The notes under the pieces are model-generated. The model saw nothing but the letters and a program-made list of their open reading frames with translations. It was not told the origin of the DNA and did not search any database. From positions 2,017,671-2,081,670 of the forward strand of contig NZ_NRSW01000001.1 in the NCBI RefSeq assembly GCF_002288635.1: 64,000 nucleotides of DNA. The letters run 5' to 3'. This document shows, piece by piece, positions 33,954 to 43,178 of the stretch (the first letter of the stretch is position 1; each line of letters begins with the position of its first letter). The translations under genes were made by a program, and so were the position numbers. This DNA comes from Mucilaginibacter sp. MD40 (GTDB lineage Bacteria; Bacteroidota; Bacteroidia; Sphingobacteriales; Sphingobacteriaceae).

Positions 33954-34436
33954 ATGTTAAATTCGCTTGATAGTACTGATATACGCATTTTGCAGCTTTT
34001 GCAGGAAAATGCCCGCCTTACCAATAAGGAGATAGGCGAAAAGCTGAATAAAACGCCTACACCTATATACGAGCGGATAAAGAAATTGCAGGAGCAGGGA
34101 TATATAAAAGGCTATGTGGCTATACTGGACCATAAGAAGATCGACCGCGGGCTAATGGCCTTTACCCAGGTACAACTGCGCGACCATTCGGCATCAAACC
34201 TTAACCATTTTGTAGAGGAGGTGGTAAAGTTTGAGGAAGTACTGGAATGTTACCAGATGTCGGGCGGGTTCGACTTTTTTCTGCGCGTAGCCGTAAAGGA
34301 CCTTGATACCTATCACGATTTCCTGATGAAAAAGCTATTCAATGTAGTACCGCTTGGCTCAGTACAAAGCACTTTTGTGTTAAAAGAGGCTAAGCGCGAA
34401 ACCAGTTTCCCTATATCACTGCCTAAGCATAAATAG
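33954..34436 (+). CDS. Lrp/AsnC family transcriptional regulator
   Basis: 160 residues: an N-terminal winged helix-turn-helix (LDSTDIRILQLLQENARLTNKEIGEKLNKTPTPIYERIKKLQEQGYIKGY) and a C-terminal RAM ligand-binding domain (DRGLMAFTQVQLRDH to ECYQMSGGFDFFLRVAVKDLDTYHDFLMKKL). Such proteins form octamers and respond to amino acids. No target gene is obvious next door; the next gene is convergent. An AT-rich 294-nt region with the sigma factor terminator at its left end precedes it, with nothing else called. Confidence 0.95.
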   Translation: MLNSLDSTDIRILQLLQENARLTNKEIGEKLNKTPTPIYERIKKLQEQGYIKGYVAILDHKKIDRGLMAFTQVQLRDHSASNLNHFVEEVVKFEEVLECYQMSGGFDFFLRVAVKDLDTYHDFLMKKLFNVVPLGSVQSTFVLKEAKRETSFPISLPKHK

Positions 34437-34471
34437 GCAGTATTTCAGCAAAGCCAATTTAAGTTAATGAG

Positions 34472-34996
34472 TTAAAATGTTTGCGTTACCTGTTTGTCGG
34501 GCGCATCCAGCCGGGTGCTTTTACGGGTGCCATTAACGGTCATGTGTACAATGTTCAATTGGTCGGCATAAAGGCTTTGCAGCAGGCTCACTTGTGCATC
34601 AATAGTTTTAGGCGTGGCTACCTTTGGCGATTCCAGGTAGGCATTAACGGTAGCGTTACTTATCTCATAGCCCAGGTAGTTGAGCGGCAGCGAAGATGAA
34701 TTAGCCTTTAGCTGCAAACGGCTGCTGATGTAGTTTTTCACCAGAGCATCCATCGCTTTATGCATATCGGCACGGTTCAGGTCAATCTTCGTATGAAATT
34801 CCTTTTGCAGGGCCAACTCAAAATCATCCGTAAAAATGGTGCAAACCACTTCCATTTGTTTATCAGCGTTATTGTAGCTGATATCTGTAGTGCTCACATG
34901 CAGGGGATGAAAATTTACCGGGGCAGGTTTCCAGGCAACTAAAGGCCCTAAAAGTATGTAACAATATAATATAGATTTACCTAAAAAAGCAGTCAT
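34472..34996 (-). CDS. DUF6702 family exported protein
   Basis: 174 residues with an N-terminal hydrophobic signal (ILYCYILLGPLVAW). The mature part carries the DUF6702 pattern HPLHVSTTDISYNNADKQMEVVCTIFTDDFELAL and LNYLGYEISNATVNAYLES. In this phylum the family often stands, as here, next to a HupE/UreJ-type membrane protein and an M1 peptidase gene, but no function is established that I know of. It diverges from the HupE gene, 64 nt between starts. Confidence 0.85.
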   Translation of the reverse strand: MTAFLGKSILYCYILLGPLVAWKPAPVNFHPLHVSTTDISYNNADKQMEVVCTIFTDDFELALQKEFHTKIDLNRADMHKAMDALVKNYISSRLQLKANSSSLPLNYLGYEISNATVNAYLESPKVATPKTIDAQVSLLQSLYADQLNIVHMTVNGTRKSTRLDAPDKQVTQTF

Positions 34997-35060
34997 GTTA
35001 GCCTGTGGATAGTTTTATAGCTGAAAGCTGCTAAATTTACGCTTTCATTTAAAAAATATT

Positions 35061-35639
35061 ATGTCTGATATTGGTTTTTATTTCGGGCTGGGATGGAAAC
35101 ACATTATCAGTACCGATGCTTTAGACCATCAGTTGTTCATTTTAGCGCTGGCATCGGTTTATACTTTTAAAAATATTAAGCAGGTACTTATACTTGTAAC
35201 CGCTTTTACCATAGGGCATTCATTAACACTGGCACTCAGCGTGCTTGATGTGATACGCTTACCGGGTAAATGGGTAGAGTTTTTAATACCCTGTACCATT
35301 ATTATTACAGCTGTTAACAATCTTTGGCGGGCTGGTAAAAGAAACGGCAGCGTAAATGTAAATTACTGGCTGGCACTTTTCTTTGGTTTGATACACGGTA
35401 TGGGTTTCGCCAACAGCATCCGCATTATGCTGGCTAAAGACGAAACCATAAGCTGGGGGCTTTTTGGTTTTAACCTGGGGCTGGAGGCGGGGCAGATAGT
35501 AGTAGTAGCTGTTATACTGATACTGGCCGCGCTGTTTATTGATAAGTTAAGAGTGGCCCGGCGCGACTGGGTGCTTTTTATATCGGCCGGGGTATTTGCA
35601 TTATCCATACAAATGGCATTTGAAAGGTTGCCATTTTAA
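35061..35639 (+). CDS. HupE/UreJ-family membrane protein
   Basis: 192-residue integral membrane protein with about five transmembrane segments and the family's His/Asp-bearing motifs: GWKHIISTDALDHQLFILAL, FTIGHSLTLALS and FGLIHGMGFANSI. Relatives are annotated as nickel/cobalt permeases of hydrogenase and urease operons, but this branch stands outside such operons. A link to metal supply for the M1 metallopeptidase gene starting 31 nt downstream is possible but unproven. The membrane topology is certain; the transport role is inferred. Confidence 0.85.
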   Translation: MSDIGFYFGLGWKHIISTDALDHQLFILALASVYTFKNIKQVLILVTAFTIGHSLTLALSVLDVIRLPGKWVEFLIPCTIIITAVNNLWRAGKRNGSVNVNYWLALFFGLIHGMGFANSIRIMLAKDETISWGLFGFNLGLEAGQIVVVAVILILAALFIDKLRVARRDWVLFISAGVFALSIQMAFERLPF

Positions 35640-35670
35640 TTTAAATTTGTTTACCAATCACATAAAACAT

Positions 35671-38067
35671 ATGAAGCGAATTTTTACCAGCTTTTTATTT
35701 ACAGTAAGCCTGGCAACGGCCGCCTTTGCCCAGGACATACAAAATAACCCTGGCAGCAATCATGGCAATAAATTTGAGCAGTTAGGTACTATCTTAAGTA
35801 CGCCTAATGAGCAGCGCACGGCAAGCGGTGCGCCGGGTGCTAAATACTGGCAGCAGCGGGCCGATTATAACATTAAGTGCGAGCTTGATGAAAAAAACCT
35901 TAAGCTTAACGGCACCGAAACTATTACCTATTACAACAACTCGCCCGATCCGCTAACCTATATTTGGTTACAACTGGATGAGAATGAGCATAGCAGCCTG
36001 CGCAACTCGGGTTACCAAAGCAGCTCAAGCATGCCGCGTGCTACTACTACACAAAACATTGATAAGAGTGCCGTACGTAACGGCGAAGATGATAACGGTT
36101 TGGGCGATGTAATTACCCGCCTTGTTGATGCTACCGGCAAAAAGCTGAGTTATACCATCAACAAAACCATGATGCGTATTGACCTGCCTGCACCTTTAAG
36201 GCCCGGCGCTCAGTTTGTATTTACAGTTGACTGGAACTATAAAATAAGCGACCGAATGACAGTTGGCGGCCGTGGTGGTTACGAGTACTTTCCTGAAGAT
36301 GGCAACTACCTCTTCACCATGACGCAGTGGTACCCGCGCTTGTGCGTTTACAGCGATTTCCAGGGATGGCAAAACCACCAGTTTACCGGCCGCGGCGAGT
36401 TCGCGCTTACCTTCGGTAATTTCCGTGTGCAGATGACTGTTCCGGCAGACCACGTGATTGGCGGCACAGGCGAATGTATCAATTACAGCGCTGTGTTAAG
36501 CCCTGCTAAACTGGCCCGTTACAACAAAGCTAAAACGTCATCGGTACCGGTAGAGATTGTTACCCTTGCTGAGGCCAAAGCTGCTGAAAAAGCGCCTTCA
36601 ACTGCTAAAAAGACCTGGGTTTTCCAGGCCAACAATGTGCGCGACTTTGCCTGGGGTTCATCGCGCAAGTTTGTTTGGGACGCTATGGGCGCCAAAGTTG
36701 GCGGCCATAATGTAATGTGCATGAGCTACTATGGTAAAGAGGCTTATAACCTGTACAGCAAATACTCAACCCGTTTAGTTGCGCATACTATTAAAACCTA
36801 TTCTGATTTTTCTATCCCTTATCCTTACCCTGTAGCGCAATCTGTTGAGGCATCAAACGGTATGGAGTATCCGATGATATGCTTTAACTATGGCCGTACA
36901 GAAAAGGATGGTACTTACAGTGAAAGCACCAAGAACGGTATGATCGGTGTAATTATCCATGAGGTAGGCCATAACTTCTTCCCGATGATCGTTAATAGCG
37001 ACGAGCGCCAGTGGACCTGGATGGACGAAGGCCTTAACTCGTTTGTTGAATATCTGGCCGAAGAACTTTGGGATAACAAGTTCCCTACTAAAAAAGGAGC
37101 CGCGTATAACATTATTGATTATATGAAGCTGCCTAAGAATGAGCTGGAACCTATCATGACCAACTCTGAAAACATTGTGCGCTTTGGCCCTAACGCTTAC
37201 AGCAAGCCCGCAACAGCGCTAAACATTCTGCGTGAAACCATTATGGGCCGTAAGCTATTTGACTTCGCCTTTAAAGAATACGCGCGCCGCTGGGCGTTTA
37301 AACACCCTACACCTGCTGATTTGTTCCGTACCATGGAAGATGCCAGCGGTGAAGACCTCGACTGGTTCTGGAGAGGCTGGTTCTACGGTACCGACCCTGT
37401 AGATATCTCGCTCGATTCGGTTAAATACGCTAAGGCCGACCTGAACGCCAAGCTGCCTGCTATGCGTCCACGCGGTGCACAAAAAGTTGCGCCTCCGGCC
37501 GTTAATGATTTTGATGACCTTTCTAAAGTGCGCAACCGTAATGACAAGAACATCAGGTTCCAGACAGACCTGGACACTGCCACGCACGATTTTTACTGGA
37601 AGTACGACAGGGGAATGGTAAAAGTAGATACCGCCAAATTTGAGGCCATGGTTAAAGCGCAGCCTGCTCCACAGCCTTTCGCGACCGAGCCATTAAACGA
37701 TGCGGAAACTGCCAAGTATAACAGTAAGTATTTTTACGAACTTAACTTCAGCAATAAGGGTGGTTTGGTAATGCCGATCATTGTGGAATTTACCTACAAG
37801 GACGGCACCAAATGGGTTGACCGTATCGCGGCACAAATATGGCGCCTGAATGAGAAGAACGCTTCTAAATTTTACATACTGGATAAGGAAGTGGCCTCTA
37901 TAAAGCTTGATCCAATGCGCGAAACCGCTGATATTGATGAAAGCAATAATTACTGGGGTAAAATGCCTGAGCCGTCAAAGCTGCAGCTGTTTAAACAGAA
38001 AAACGGCGGGCCGGTTCGTGGCCAGTCGTCAGGGATTAACCCTATGCAGGTAGCTGCCTCAAAATAA
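35671..38067 (+). CDS. M1 family zinc aminopeptidase, exported
   Basis: 798-residue metallopeptidase. The ATG at 35671 was chosen over 35596, which overlaps the previous gene, because it starts a clear signal peptide (MKRIFTSFLFTVSLATAAFAQ). An N-terminal beta-saddle domain precedes the gluzincin core with the zinc motif His430-Glu431-x2-His434 (IIHEVGHN), third ligand Glu453 (WMDEGLN) and a substrate-binding loop near NGMEYPMICFNYG. A C-terminal region after residue 560 is rich in Lys/Ala. It trims peptides in the periplasm. It follows the HupE gene by 31 nt and ends in a very strong terminator. Confidence 0.94.
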   Translation: MKRIFTSFLFTVSLATAAFAQDIQNNPGSNHGNKFEQLGTILSTPNEQRTASGAPGAKYWQQRADYNIKCELDEKNLKLNGTETITYYNNSPDPLTYIWLQLDENEHSSLRNSGYQSSSSMPRATTTQNIDKSAVRNGEDDNGLGDVITRLVDATGKKLSYTINKTMMRIDLPAPLRPGAQFVFTVDWNYKISDRMTVGGRGGYEYFPEDGNYLFTMTQWYPRLCVYSDFQGWQNHQFTGRGEFALTFGNFRVQMTVPADHVIGGTGECINYSAVLSPAKLARYNKAKTSSVPVEIVTLAEAKAAEKAPSTAKKTWVFQANNVRDFAWGSSRKFVWDAMGAKVGGHNVMCMSYYGKEAYNLYSKYSTRLVAHTIKTYSDFSIPYPYPVAQSVEASNGMEYPMICFNYGRTEKDGTYSESTKNGMIGVIIHEVGHNFFPMIVNSDERQWTWMDEGLNSFVEYLAEELWDNKFPTKKGAAYNIIDYMKLPKNELEPIMTNSENIVRFGPNAYSKPATALNILRETIMGRKLFDFAFKEYARRWAFKHPTPADLFRTMEDASGEDLDWFWRGWFYGTDPVDISLDSVKYAKADLNAKLPAMRPRGAQKVAPPAVNDFDDLSKVRNRNDKNIRFQTDLDTATHDFYWKYDRGMVKVDTAKFEAMVKAQPAPQPFATEPLNDAETAKYNSKYFYELNFSNKGGLVMPIIVEFTYKDGTKWVDRIAAQIWRLNEKNASKFYILDKEVASIKLDPMRETADIDESNNYWGKMPEPSKLQLFKQKNGGPVRGQSSGINPMQVAASK

Positions 38068-38078
38068 CACGCAAAAGC

Positions 38079-38119
38079 AAACGTAAAAAGCCACGCCCAG
38101 AGCGTGGCTTTTTACGTTT
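38079..38119. terminator. long 18-bp hairpin after the M1 peptidase gene
   Basis: A perfect 18-bp inverted repeat around loop CCAGA, with the core GCCACGC and flanking A- and T-rich arms. It would act as a terminator in either direction. Confidence 0.9.
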
Positions 38120-38124
38120 GTAAC

Positions 38125-38159
38125 GTTTGCTTAACATTATTAAATGTTTGCTTAACATT
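38125..38159. repeat. tandem 14-nt direct repeats, 21-nt period
   Basis: GTTTGCTTAACATT occurs at 38125-38138 and again at 38146-38159. The shorter TTAACATTGA of the second copy's end recurs near 38260-38269. The pair lies about 150 nt upstream of the TonB-dependent receptor start. Confidence 0.75.
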
Positions 38160-38306
38160 GAAATAACATATTTAAATGTTTAAATAACTGAAAATTAGTT
38201 CTTTAGGTATTTTTTCTAATCTCTTTCTAATGCCATTCTAATCTTTTGGTAACCAACTCTTAACATTGACAGGGGACTTTTGTGGTTAGAAAAATAACCC
38301 CAAGAA

Positions 38307-41300
38307 ATGAAAAAGTTTTACCTTATTATCTTAGCACTGTTTTTTGCCGTTGCAGCCAACGCGCAGATCACAACGGCCACAATTAGTGGTAAGGTTGTAG
38401 ATCAGAAAGGTGTTGCTATGCCTGGTGTAACCGTATCTGTTGTTAATAACAGCACCGGTACCCGCTACGGCTCGCAAACCAATGCCGATGGCCGCTACAC
38501 CATCCCTAACATTAACCCGGGTGGCCCTTACACCATTAGCGCCACCTTTGTAGGTTCTAACAAAGACGAGCGTACGGATGTTACCCTTAGCCTGGGTAGC
38601 GCTACATTCAATTTCAAGCTTACTGATGCTACCACTAACCTTAAAGAGGTGAGGGTAACCGCCAGCGCGGGCGGCACCAAAACCGGCGCCAGCACACGCA
38701 TCAGCCAAAGCCAGATCCGCAATATGCCTACTATTAACCGTAGCTTACAAGATCTTACCCGTACAACCCCTCAAAGTAACAATAACTCATTCCAGGGTAC
38801 TAACTTCCGTTACAATAACGTAACTCTTGATGGTGCCATCAACAATGATGCTATCGGCTTTAGCCCTTCATTGGGTGGTCAAAGCAATGCGTCTGGCCAG
38901 GTAGGTAGCAGTACACGTACCAGCCCTATATCATTAGACGCGATACAGGATATACAAGTGTTGGTTGCTCCTTATGATATTAAAATTGGTAACGTACTGG
39001 GCGGTAGTATTAATGCGGTAACTCGTAGCGGTACAAACGATGTAAGCGGCGCTATTTATGGTTACGGCCGCGGCGCTTTCCTGGTAGGCCCCAATAACGC
39101 TTCAGCAGCTGCAGGTGGCGATGGTTCTAAACTGCCAAGCTCTTTCCACGATTATCAAACCGGTATCCGTTTAGGTTTGCCTATCATCAAAAACAAATTA
39201 TTCTTCTTCACCAATGAGGAGATAGCTCGTAGACAAGATCCTGTAATTCGCGGTGCAGATGGCACAGGCTCAACCCAGATCTTATCTTTAGCTGACGCTC
39301 AAGCTATATCAGCGAAATTTGCTGCTGCCGGTTTTGACGCAGGTACTTACCAAAATACCAGCATCTTCTCAAGGTCAAACAAGTTCTTCAATCGTTTAGA
39401 TTGGAACATTAATGACAATAACCAGTTAACCCTTCGTAACAATACTATCAGCTCAACTGCCACCAACCTGGAGCGCGATCAGCAAAACTTCCGTTTCGGT
39501 GGTATTGATTACACCTCGCATAATAACTCAACATCAACCGTTGCCGAGTTAAAATCGAGATTATCAAATTCTGTAAACAATAGTTTAGTGTTAGGTTACT
39601 CAAATGTTCATGATTATCGTGACCCTAATTCAAACCCTGCGTTGCCACAAATAGAGATCACCGGCAGAACTCCTGGTACAACTATCTTCCTGGGTACCGA
39701 CCGTGAGGCAGCTATTTTTGATATGCGCCAGAAAACCGCTGAGTTTACTGATAACCTTACCTGGACTAAAGGTAAACACAATTTTACCTTTGGTACTCAC
39801 AATGAGTTTTATAACATTACCTATAACTTTGTTAACTCCTGGAACGGTCGTGATGCATTCAAAAGTGTTGCGGATTTCTTAGCTGATAAACCTTCACGTA
39901 TACGTGCTAACTATAATTACACAAATAATACCCGTGATTATATTTTAGCTAATCCATCTGCACAATTTAAAGTAAACCTGTTAAGCTTATACGGCCAGGA
40001 CGAAATACAACTAACAGACAACTTTAAATTAACAGCGGCCCTGCGTGTTGATTACGCTAACGTGCCTGACAAACAGCCATTAAGTACTAAAACTACTAAC
40101 GCTCCGGTTGACCTTAACTACGGTAATACCTTTACTTATACCAAGCCAAGGGATATTAAACAAAACTACCTTAATAACTACGAATTTAACCCGCGTGTAT
40201 CATTCAACTATGATATAAACGGCGACCAGAGTGTTATTTTACGTGGTGGTAGCGGCTTATTTACCGGTCGTGTTCCGTTTGCATGGTTTGGTTACGCCTT
40301 TTACAATAACGGTGTTACCTATGGTGCTTATGATGGTAACCCGCCTGCAGCAGGCCCAACCATTGTTAAGGCTCCGGCCAACGGTGGTGCACAAGCAGCA
40401 CAAGACAGAGGTGTTAACATTACCAATGCTGCCGGTGCAACTCAGGTTGACCTTATTGACAATAAATTTAAAATGCCTCAGGTATGGAGAAGTAGTTTAG
40501 CCGTTGATTACAATACCCAAGATCAGTGGAAATTTACTTTGGAAGGTATCTACACCAAAGTTATTCATGACTTAAAATTCCAGCAGGTAAATACAAAAGA
40601 TAGCGTAGCTTATTATCCTTACGATACGCAAAAACAACAGCCTATTTTCGTTAACCAGAAGATTAATCCGCTGTATACGAATGCTTACCTGTTATCAAAT
40701 ACCAGTCAGGGCTATCGTTATAGTGTAACAGCACAGGTATCTAAGAACACGCAATTTAATCCTATGAATGCGTTGAGCTTTATGGTTGCCTATACCTATG
40801 GCCACTCAAAAGATGTTACCAACGGTATACGTAACTCAATGGAGTCAAACTGGCAGTTGAACCAGGCGCTTAACCCTAATAACCCTGGCCTGGCTAATTC
40901 AAACTTTGATATCCGTAACCGTATTGTTTCAACAGTTAACTTTAGGCACGATTGGGATGCCGCCCACAACCTGGTAGCTAACTTCAGCTTCTTCTTTAGT
41001 GCACAATCTGGTAACCCGTATACTTACGGTTTCTACCCAAGCGCAATTGATGGTACCGGCCAGCAAGTTAGCTTGGCTTACATACCCAAAAAAGGCGAAA
41101 CAGTTAATTTCTTCAGCGATATAGCAGCTACCGCTACAGCACCGGCACAAACTGCCGCACAACAGGCAGCTGCCTTTGATGGCTTTATTGATAACAATAA
41201 GTATTTGTCATCACGCCGTGGTAACTTTACACAGCGCAATGCGGCTTTCACTCCGTGGAACAACCAATTGGATTTCCGTTTCGCGCAGGACTTTAAATTT

Positions 41301-41573
41301 GGTAGCGGTAAACACAAACAGGTAATTACCTTTACCTATGACATTGTTAACCTTACCAACTTGTTGAACAAGAAATGGGGCCAGTACTATTTCTCAGCTA
41401 ATACTTTCAACTCAACCGCAAGTATTGGTTTAACTAAGGCAGCTACGCCAACATTTGGTAATGTTGCCACAACGTATCCTAAATACACATTTGCCGATCC
41501 TGGACTACCATATTCAGTTGATCTGTTTGCTTCACGCTGGCAAATGCAGTTTGGTTTAAGATACGCTTTCTAA
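38307..41573 (+). CDS. Oar-like TonB-dependent outer membrane receptor
   Basis: 1088 residues. A signal peptide (residues 1-19, AVAANAQ) is followed by a carboxypeptidase-regulatory-like domain (ATISGKVVDQKGVAMPGVTVSVVNNSTGTRYGSQTNADGRYTI). A plug region (LKEVRVTASAGGTKTGASTRISQSQIRNMPTINRSLQDL) and a long beta-barrel ending LRYAF complete it. Without a SusD partner and with this start pattern it fits the OmpA-related/Oar-type TonB receptors, not SusC. These are often abundant surface proteins, linked to adhesion or protein and peptide uptake in other genera. Cargo unknown. A strong terminator follows. Confidence 0.9.
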   Translation: MKKFYLIILALFFAVAANAQITTATISGKVVDQKGVAMPGVTVSVVNNSTGTRYGSQTNADGRYTIPNINPGGPYTISATFVGSNKDERTDVTLSLGSATFNFKLTDATTNLKEVRVTASAGGTKTGASTRISQSQIRNMPTINRSLQDLTRTTPQSNNNSFQGTNFRYNNVTLDGAINNDAIGFSPSLGGQSNASGQVGSSTRTSPISLDAIQDIQVLVAPYDIKIGNVLGGSINAVTRSGTNDVSGAIYGYGRGAFLVGPNNASAAAGGDGSKLPSSFHDYQTGIRLGLPIIKNKLFFFTNEEIARRQDPVIRGADGTGSTQILSLADAQAISAKFAAAGFDAGTYQNTSIFSRSNKFFNRLDWNINDNNQLTLRNNTISSTATNLERDQQNFRFGGIDYTSHNNSTSTVAELKSRLSNSVNNSLVLGYSNVHDYRDPNSNPALPQIEITGRTPGTTIFLGTDREAAIFDMRQKTAEFTDNLTWTKGKHNFTFGTHNEFYNITYNFVNSWNGRDAFKSVADFLADKPSRIRANYNYTNNTRDYILANPSAQFKVNLLSLYGQDEIQLTDNFKLTAALRVDYANVPDKQPLSTKTTNAPVDLNYGNTFTYTKPRDIKQNYLNNYEFNPRVSFNYDINGDQSVILRGGSGLFTGRVPFAWFGYAFYNNGVTYGAYDGNPPAAGPTIVKAPANGGAQAAQDRGVNITNAAGATQVDLIDNKFKMPQVWRSSLAVDYNTQDQWKFTLEGIYTKVIHDLKFQQVNTKDSVAYYPYDTQKQQPIFVNQKINPLYTNAYLLSNTSQGYRYSVTAQVSKNTQFNPMNALSFMVAYTYGHSKDVTNGIRNSMESNWQLNQALNPNNPGLANSNFDIRNRIVSTVNFRHDWDAAHNLVANFSFFFSAQSGNPYTYGFYPSAIDGTGQQVSLAYIPKKGETVNFFSDIAATATAPAQTAAQQAAAFDGFIDNNKYLSSRRGNFTQRNAAFTPWNNQLDFRFAQDFKFGSGKHKQVITFTYDIVNLTNLLNKKWGQYYFSANTFNSTASIGLTKAATPTFGNVATTYPKYTFADPGLPYSVDLFASRWQMQFGLRYAF

Positions 41574-41616
41574 CGGATTTTTTATCACTCGTTCTTTATA
41601 CTTAATTTAATCAAAA

Positions 41617-41646
41617 CGCCCGTTACGCAAGTAGCGGGCGCTTTTG
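41617..41646 (+). terminator. terminator after the TonB-dependent receptor gene
   Basis: CGCCCGTTAC pairs with GTAGCGGGCG (one G-T pair) with loop GCAA, followed by CTTTTG. Confidence 0.8.
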
Positions 41647-41734
41647 TTAGTACTCACCAGGTCATCGCAATTGCTCAACCACCCTTTCTTCGCTTTGCGA
41701 AAAGAGGGTAATAAGAAGTAGTAAATATCCTCAT

Positions 41735-41786
41735 CCTCTTTGAGCAGCAGAGAGGGCCGACAAGCCGGAGGCGAAGTCGGGGTGAG
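41735..41786 (+). repeat. dispersed ~50-nt intergenic repeat, copy 1
   Basis: Begins CCTCTTTGAGCAGCAGAGAG and ends TCGGGGTGAG; it aligns along its length with the elements at 49877-49925 and 56402-56453. A related inverted stretch (CTTTGCGAAAAGAGGG) precedes it near 41692. Confidence 0.7.
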
Positions 41787-41793
41787 CCAATAA

Positions 41794-41828
41794 ATAAAGG
41801 TCCTCTCCAATCGGAGAGGACCTTTATT
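41794..41828. terminator. bidirectional terminator between the receptor gene and msrB
   Basis: A perfect stem of about 15 bp (core AAAGGTCCTCTCC) with loop AATC, flanked by A and T runs. It ends the minus-strand msrA-msrB transcript. Confidence 0.88.
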
Positions 41829-41867
41829 ATGTAAAACTCTTTCAGCGCAAAAACGATGGAAAATTAT

Positions 41868-42386
41868 TTACTTCCCTAACCCGTCAGGCTCAAAATCAAG
41901 GGCTATAGAGTTCATGCAATAGCGTTTACCGGTAGGCTTTGGGCCATCGTCAAAAATATGCCCCAGGTGCGAGTCGCAACGGGCGCAAAGCACCTCAGTG
42001 CGGTCCATACCATAGGTATGGTCTTCTTTATATTTTACCGCGTCCTTACGTACCGTTTCAAAAAAGCTTGGCCATCCGCAGTCGCTCGCGAATTTAGCAT
42101 CCGAGCGGAAAAGTTTGTTACCGCATACTGCGCAGTAGTATGTGCCTTTAGTAGTTGCGTTCCAAAATTTTCCGGTAAACGGGCGTTCGGTAGCGGCCTC
42201 ACGCGCAGTAGCATAAAGCGCAGGCGGTAGTATCTTTTTCCATTCGGCATTTGAAACATTCAAATGCCGGGTATCGGTATTAGAATAGTAAGGGTTATTT
42301 GCATGCCCCTTGTTGCTCTTAAGGTTTTGTGCCGATGCCACGGTGAAGCCCAGGCAAACGGCCAGTATCATGATGGTGCGTTTCAT
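41868..42386 (-). CDS. msrB: peptide-methionine (R)-S-oxide reductase, exported
   Basis: 172 residues. A signal peptide (1-20, TVASAQ) is followed by a complete MsrB domain. It repairs the R-epimer of oxidised methionine in proteins. Catalytic Cys157 (RYCMNSIAL), the second Cys103 (SDCGWPSF) and the zinc cysteines 85, 88, 134 and 137 (CAVC, CARC) are all present. It directly abuts the msrA stop codon, so msrA and msrB form one operon with both products exported to the periplasm. Confidence 0.96.
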   Translation of the reverse strand: MKRTIMILAVCLGFTVASAQNLKSNKGHANNPYYSNTDTRHLNVSNAEWKKILPPALYATAREAATERPFTGKFWNATTKGTYYCAVCGNKLFRSDAKFASDCGWPSFFETVRKDAVKYKEDHTYGMDRTEVLCARCDSHLGHIFDDGPKPTGKRYCMNSIALDFEPDGLGK

Positions 42387-43013
42387 TTAGCTTTTTAATT
42401 TGTTTTTAAACACTTTTTTAAATTTCTCCAGCTCGGGTTGTATCACATATTTACAATAAGGCTGGCTACCGTTAAGGTTATAATAGTTTTGGTGGTAGTT
42501 TTCGGCCTTGTAAAAAACAGTGTATGGAGCCACCTGGGTAACAATCTTACTTTTGTACACCTTTTCGGCATTAAGCTTACCAATATAGTAGTCGGCCTTT
42601 TGTTTTTGGGCGGCGTTATGGTAAAATATAGCCGAACGATACTGCGTACCCACATCATTACCCTGGCGGTTAAGCTGGGTAGGGTCATGCGCTACAAAAA
42701 AAGCTTCGAGCAATTCGTCGTAGCTGATAACCGATGGATCGTAAACAATATTACAAGCCTCGGCGTGCCCGGTATTGCCGGTACAAACCTGCTCGTAACT
42801 TGGGTGTGGCGTTTTCCCGCCTGTAAAGCCAGATGTTACGCTTTTAACGCCACGTAATTGCTGAAATTTAGCTTCGGTACACCAAAAGCAACCGGTGGCA
42901 AATGTGGCGGTGTCGAGCTTTGCAGCAGGGGCTTTAGCAACAGGCTTATTGCCAGCAAATGCCGACGCAGCAAATAATATGGTAAAAATAAATAGAGCAA
43001 TTTTTTTTATCAT
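42387..43013 (-). CDS. msrA: peptide-methionine (S)-S-oxide reductase, exported
   Basis: 208 residues: a signal peptide (1-20, ASAFA), a Pro/Ala/Lys-rich linker and the MsrA domain starting TATFATGCFWCTEAKF with catalytic Cys42 and Cys45. The conserved GGKTPHPSYEQVCTGNTGHAEACNIVYDP and HQNYYNLNGSQPYCKYVI segments are intact. It reduces the S-epimer of methionine sulfoxide. It is first in the msrA-msrB operon. Electrons would have to come from a periplasmic thioredoxin-like protein that is not in this window. Confidence 0.96.
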   Translation of the reverse strand: MIKKIALFIFTILFAASAFAGNKPVAKAPAAKLDTATFATGCFWCTEAKFQQLRGVKSVTSGFTGGKTPHPSYEQVCTGNTGHAEACNIVYDPSVISYDELLEAFFVAHDPTQLNRQGNDVGTQYRSAIFYHNAAQKQKADYYIGKLNAEKVYKSKIVTQVAPYTVFYKAENYHQNYYNLNGSQPYCKYVIQPELEKFKKVFKNKLKS

Positions 43014-43178
43014 GGTTTAATAATATTATGGGTGTTTTATAACTAACGAGATTTATGACCGATTGAATTTCTAAATTAATGGTTTTATCAGGTTTATGAT
43101 ACCCTGCTGACAAAAACAGCGCTATTATATAAAACCCTTAACAGGCGAGATGGGTTTAAATTATAAATATCATCAACC

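Noticed and set aside
41607..41810. 67-codon minus-strand open frame between the TonB receptor gene and msrB
   Set aside because: It runs across two terminators and a dispersed repeat; its translation is the repeat read in frame.
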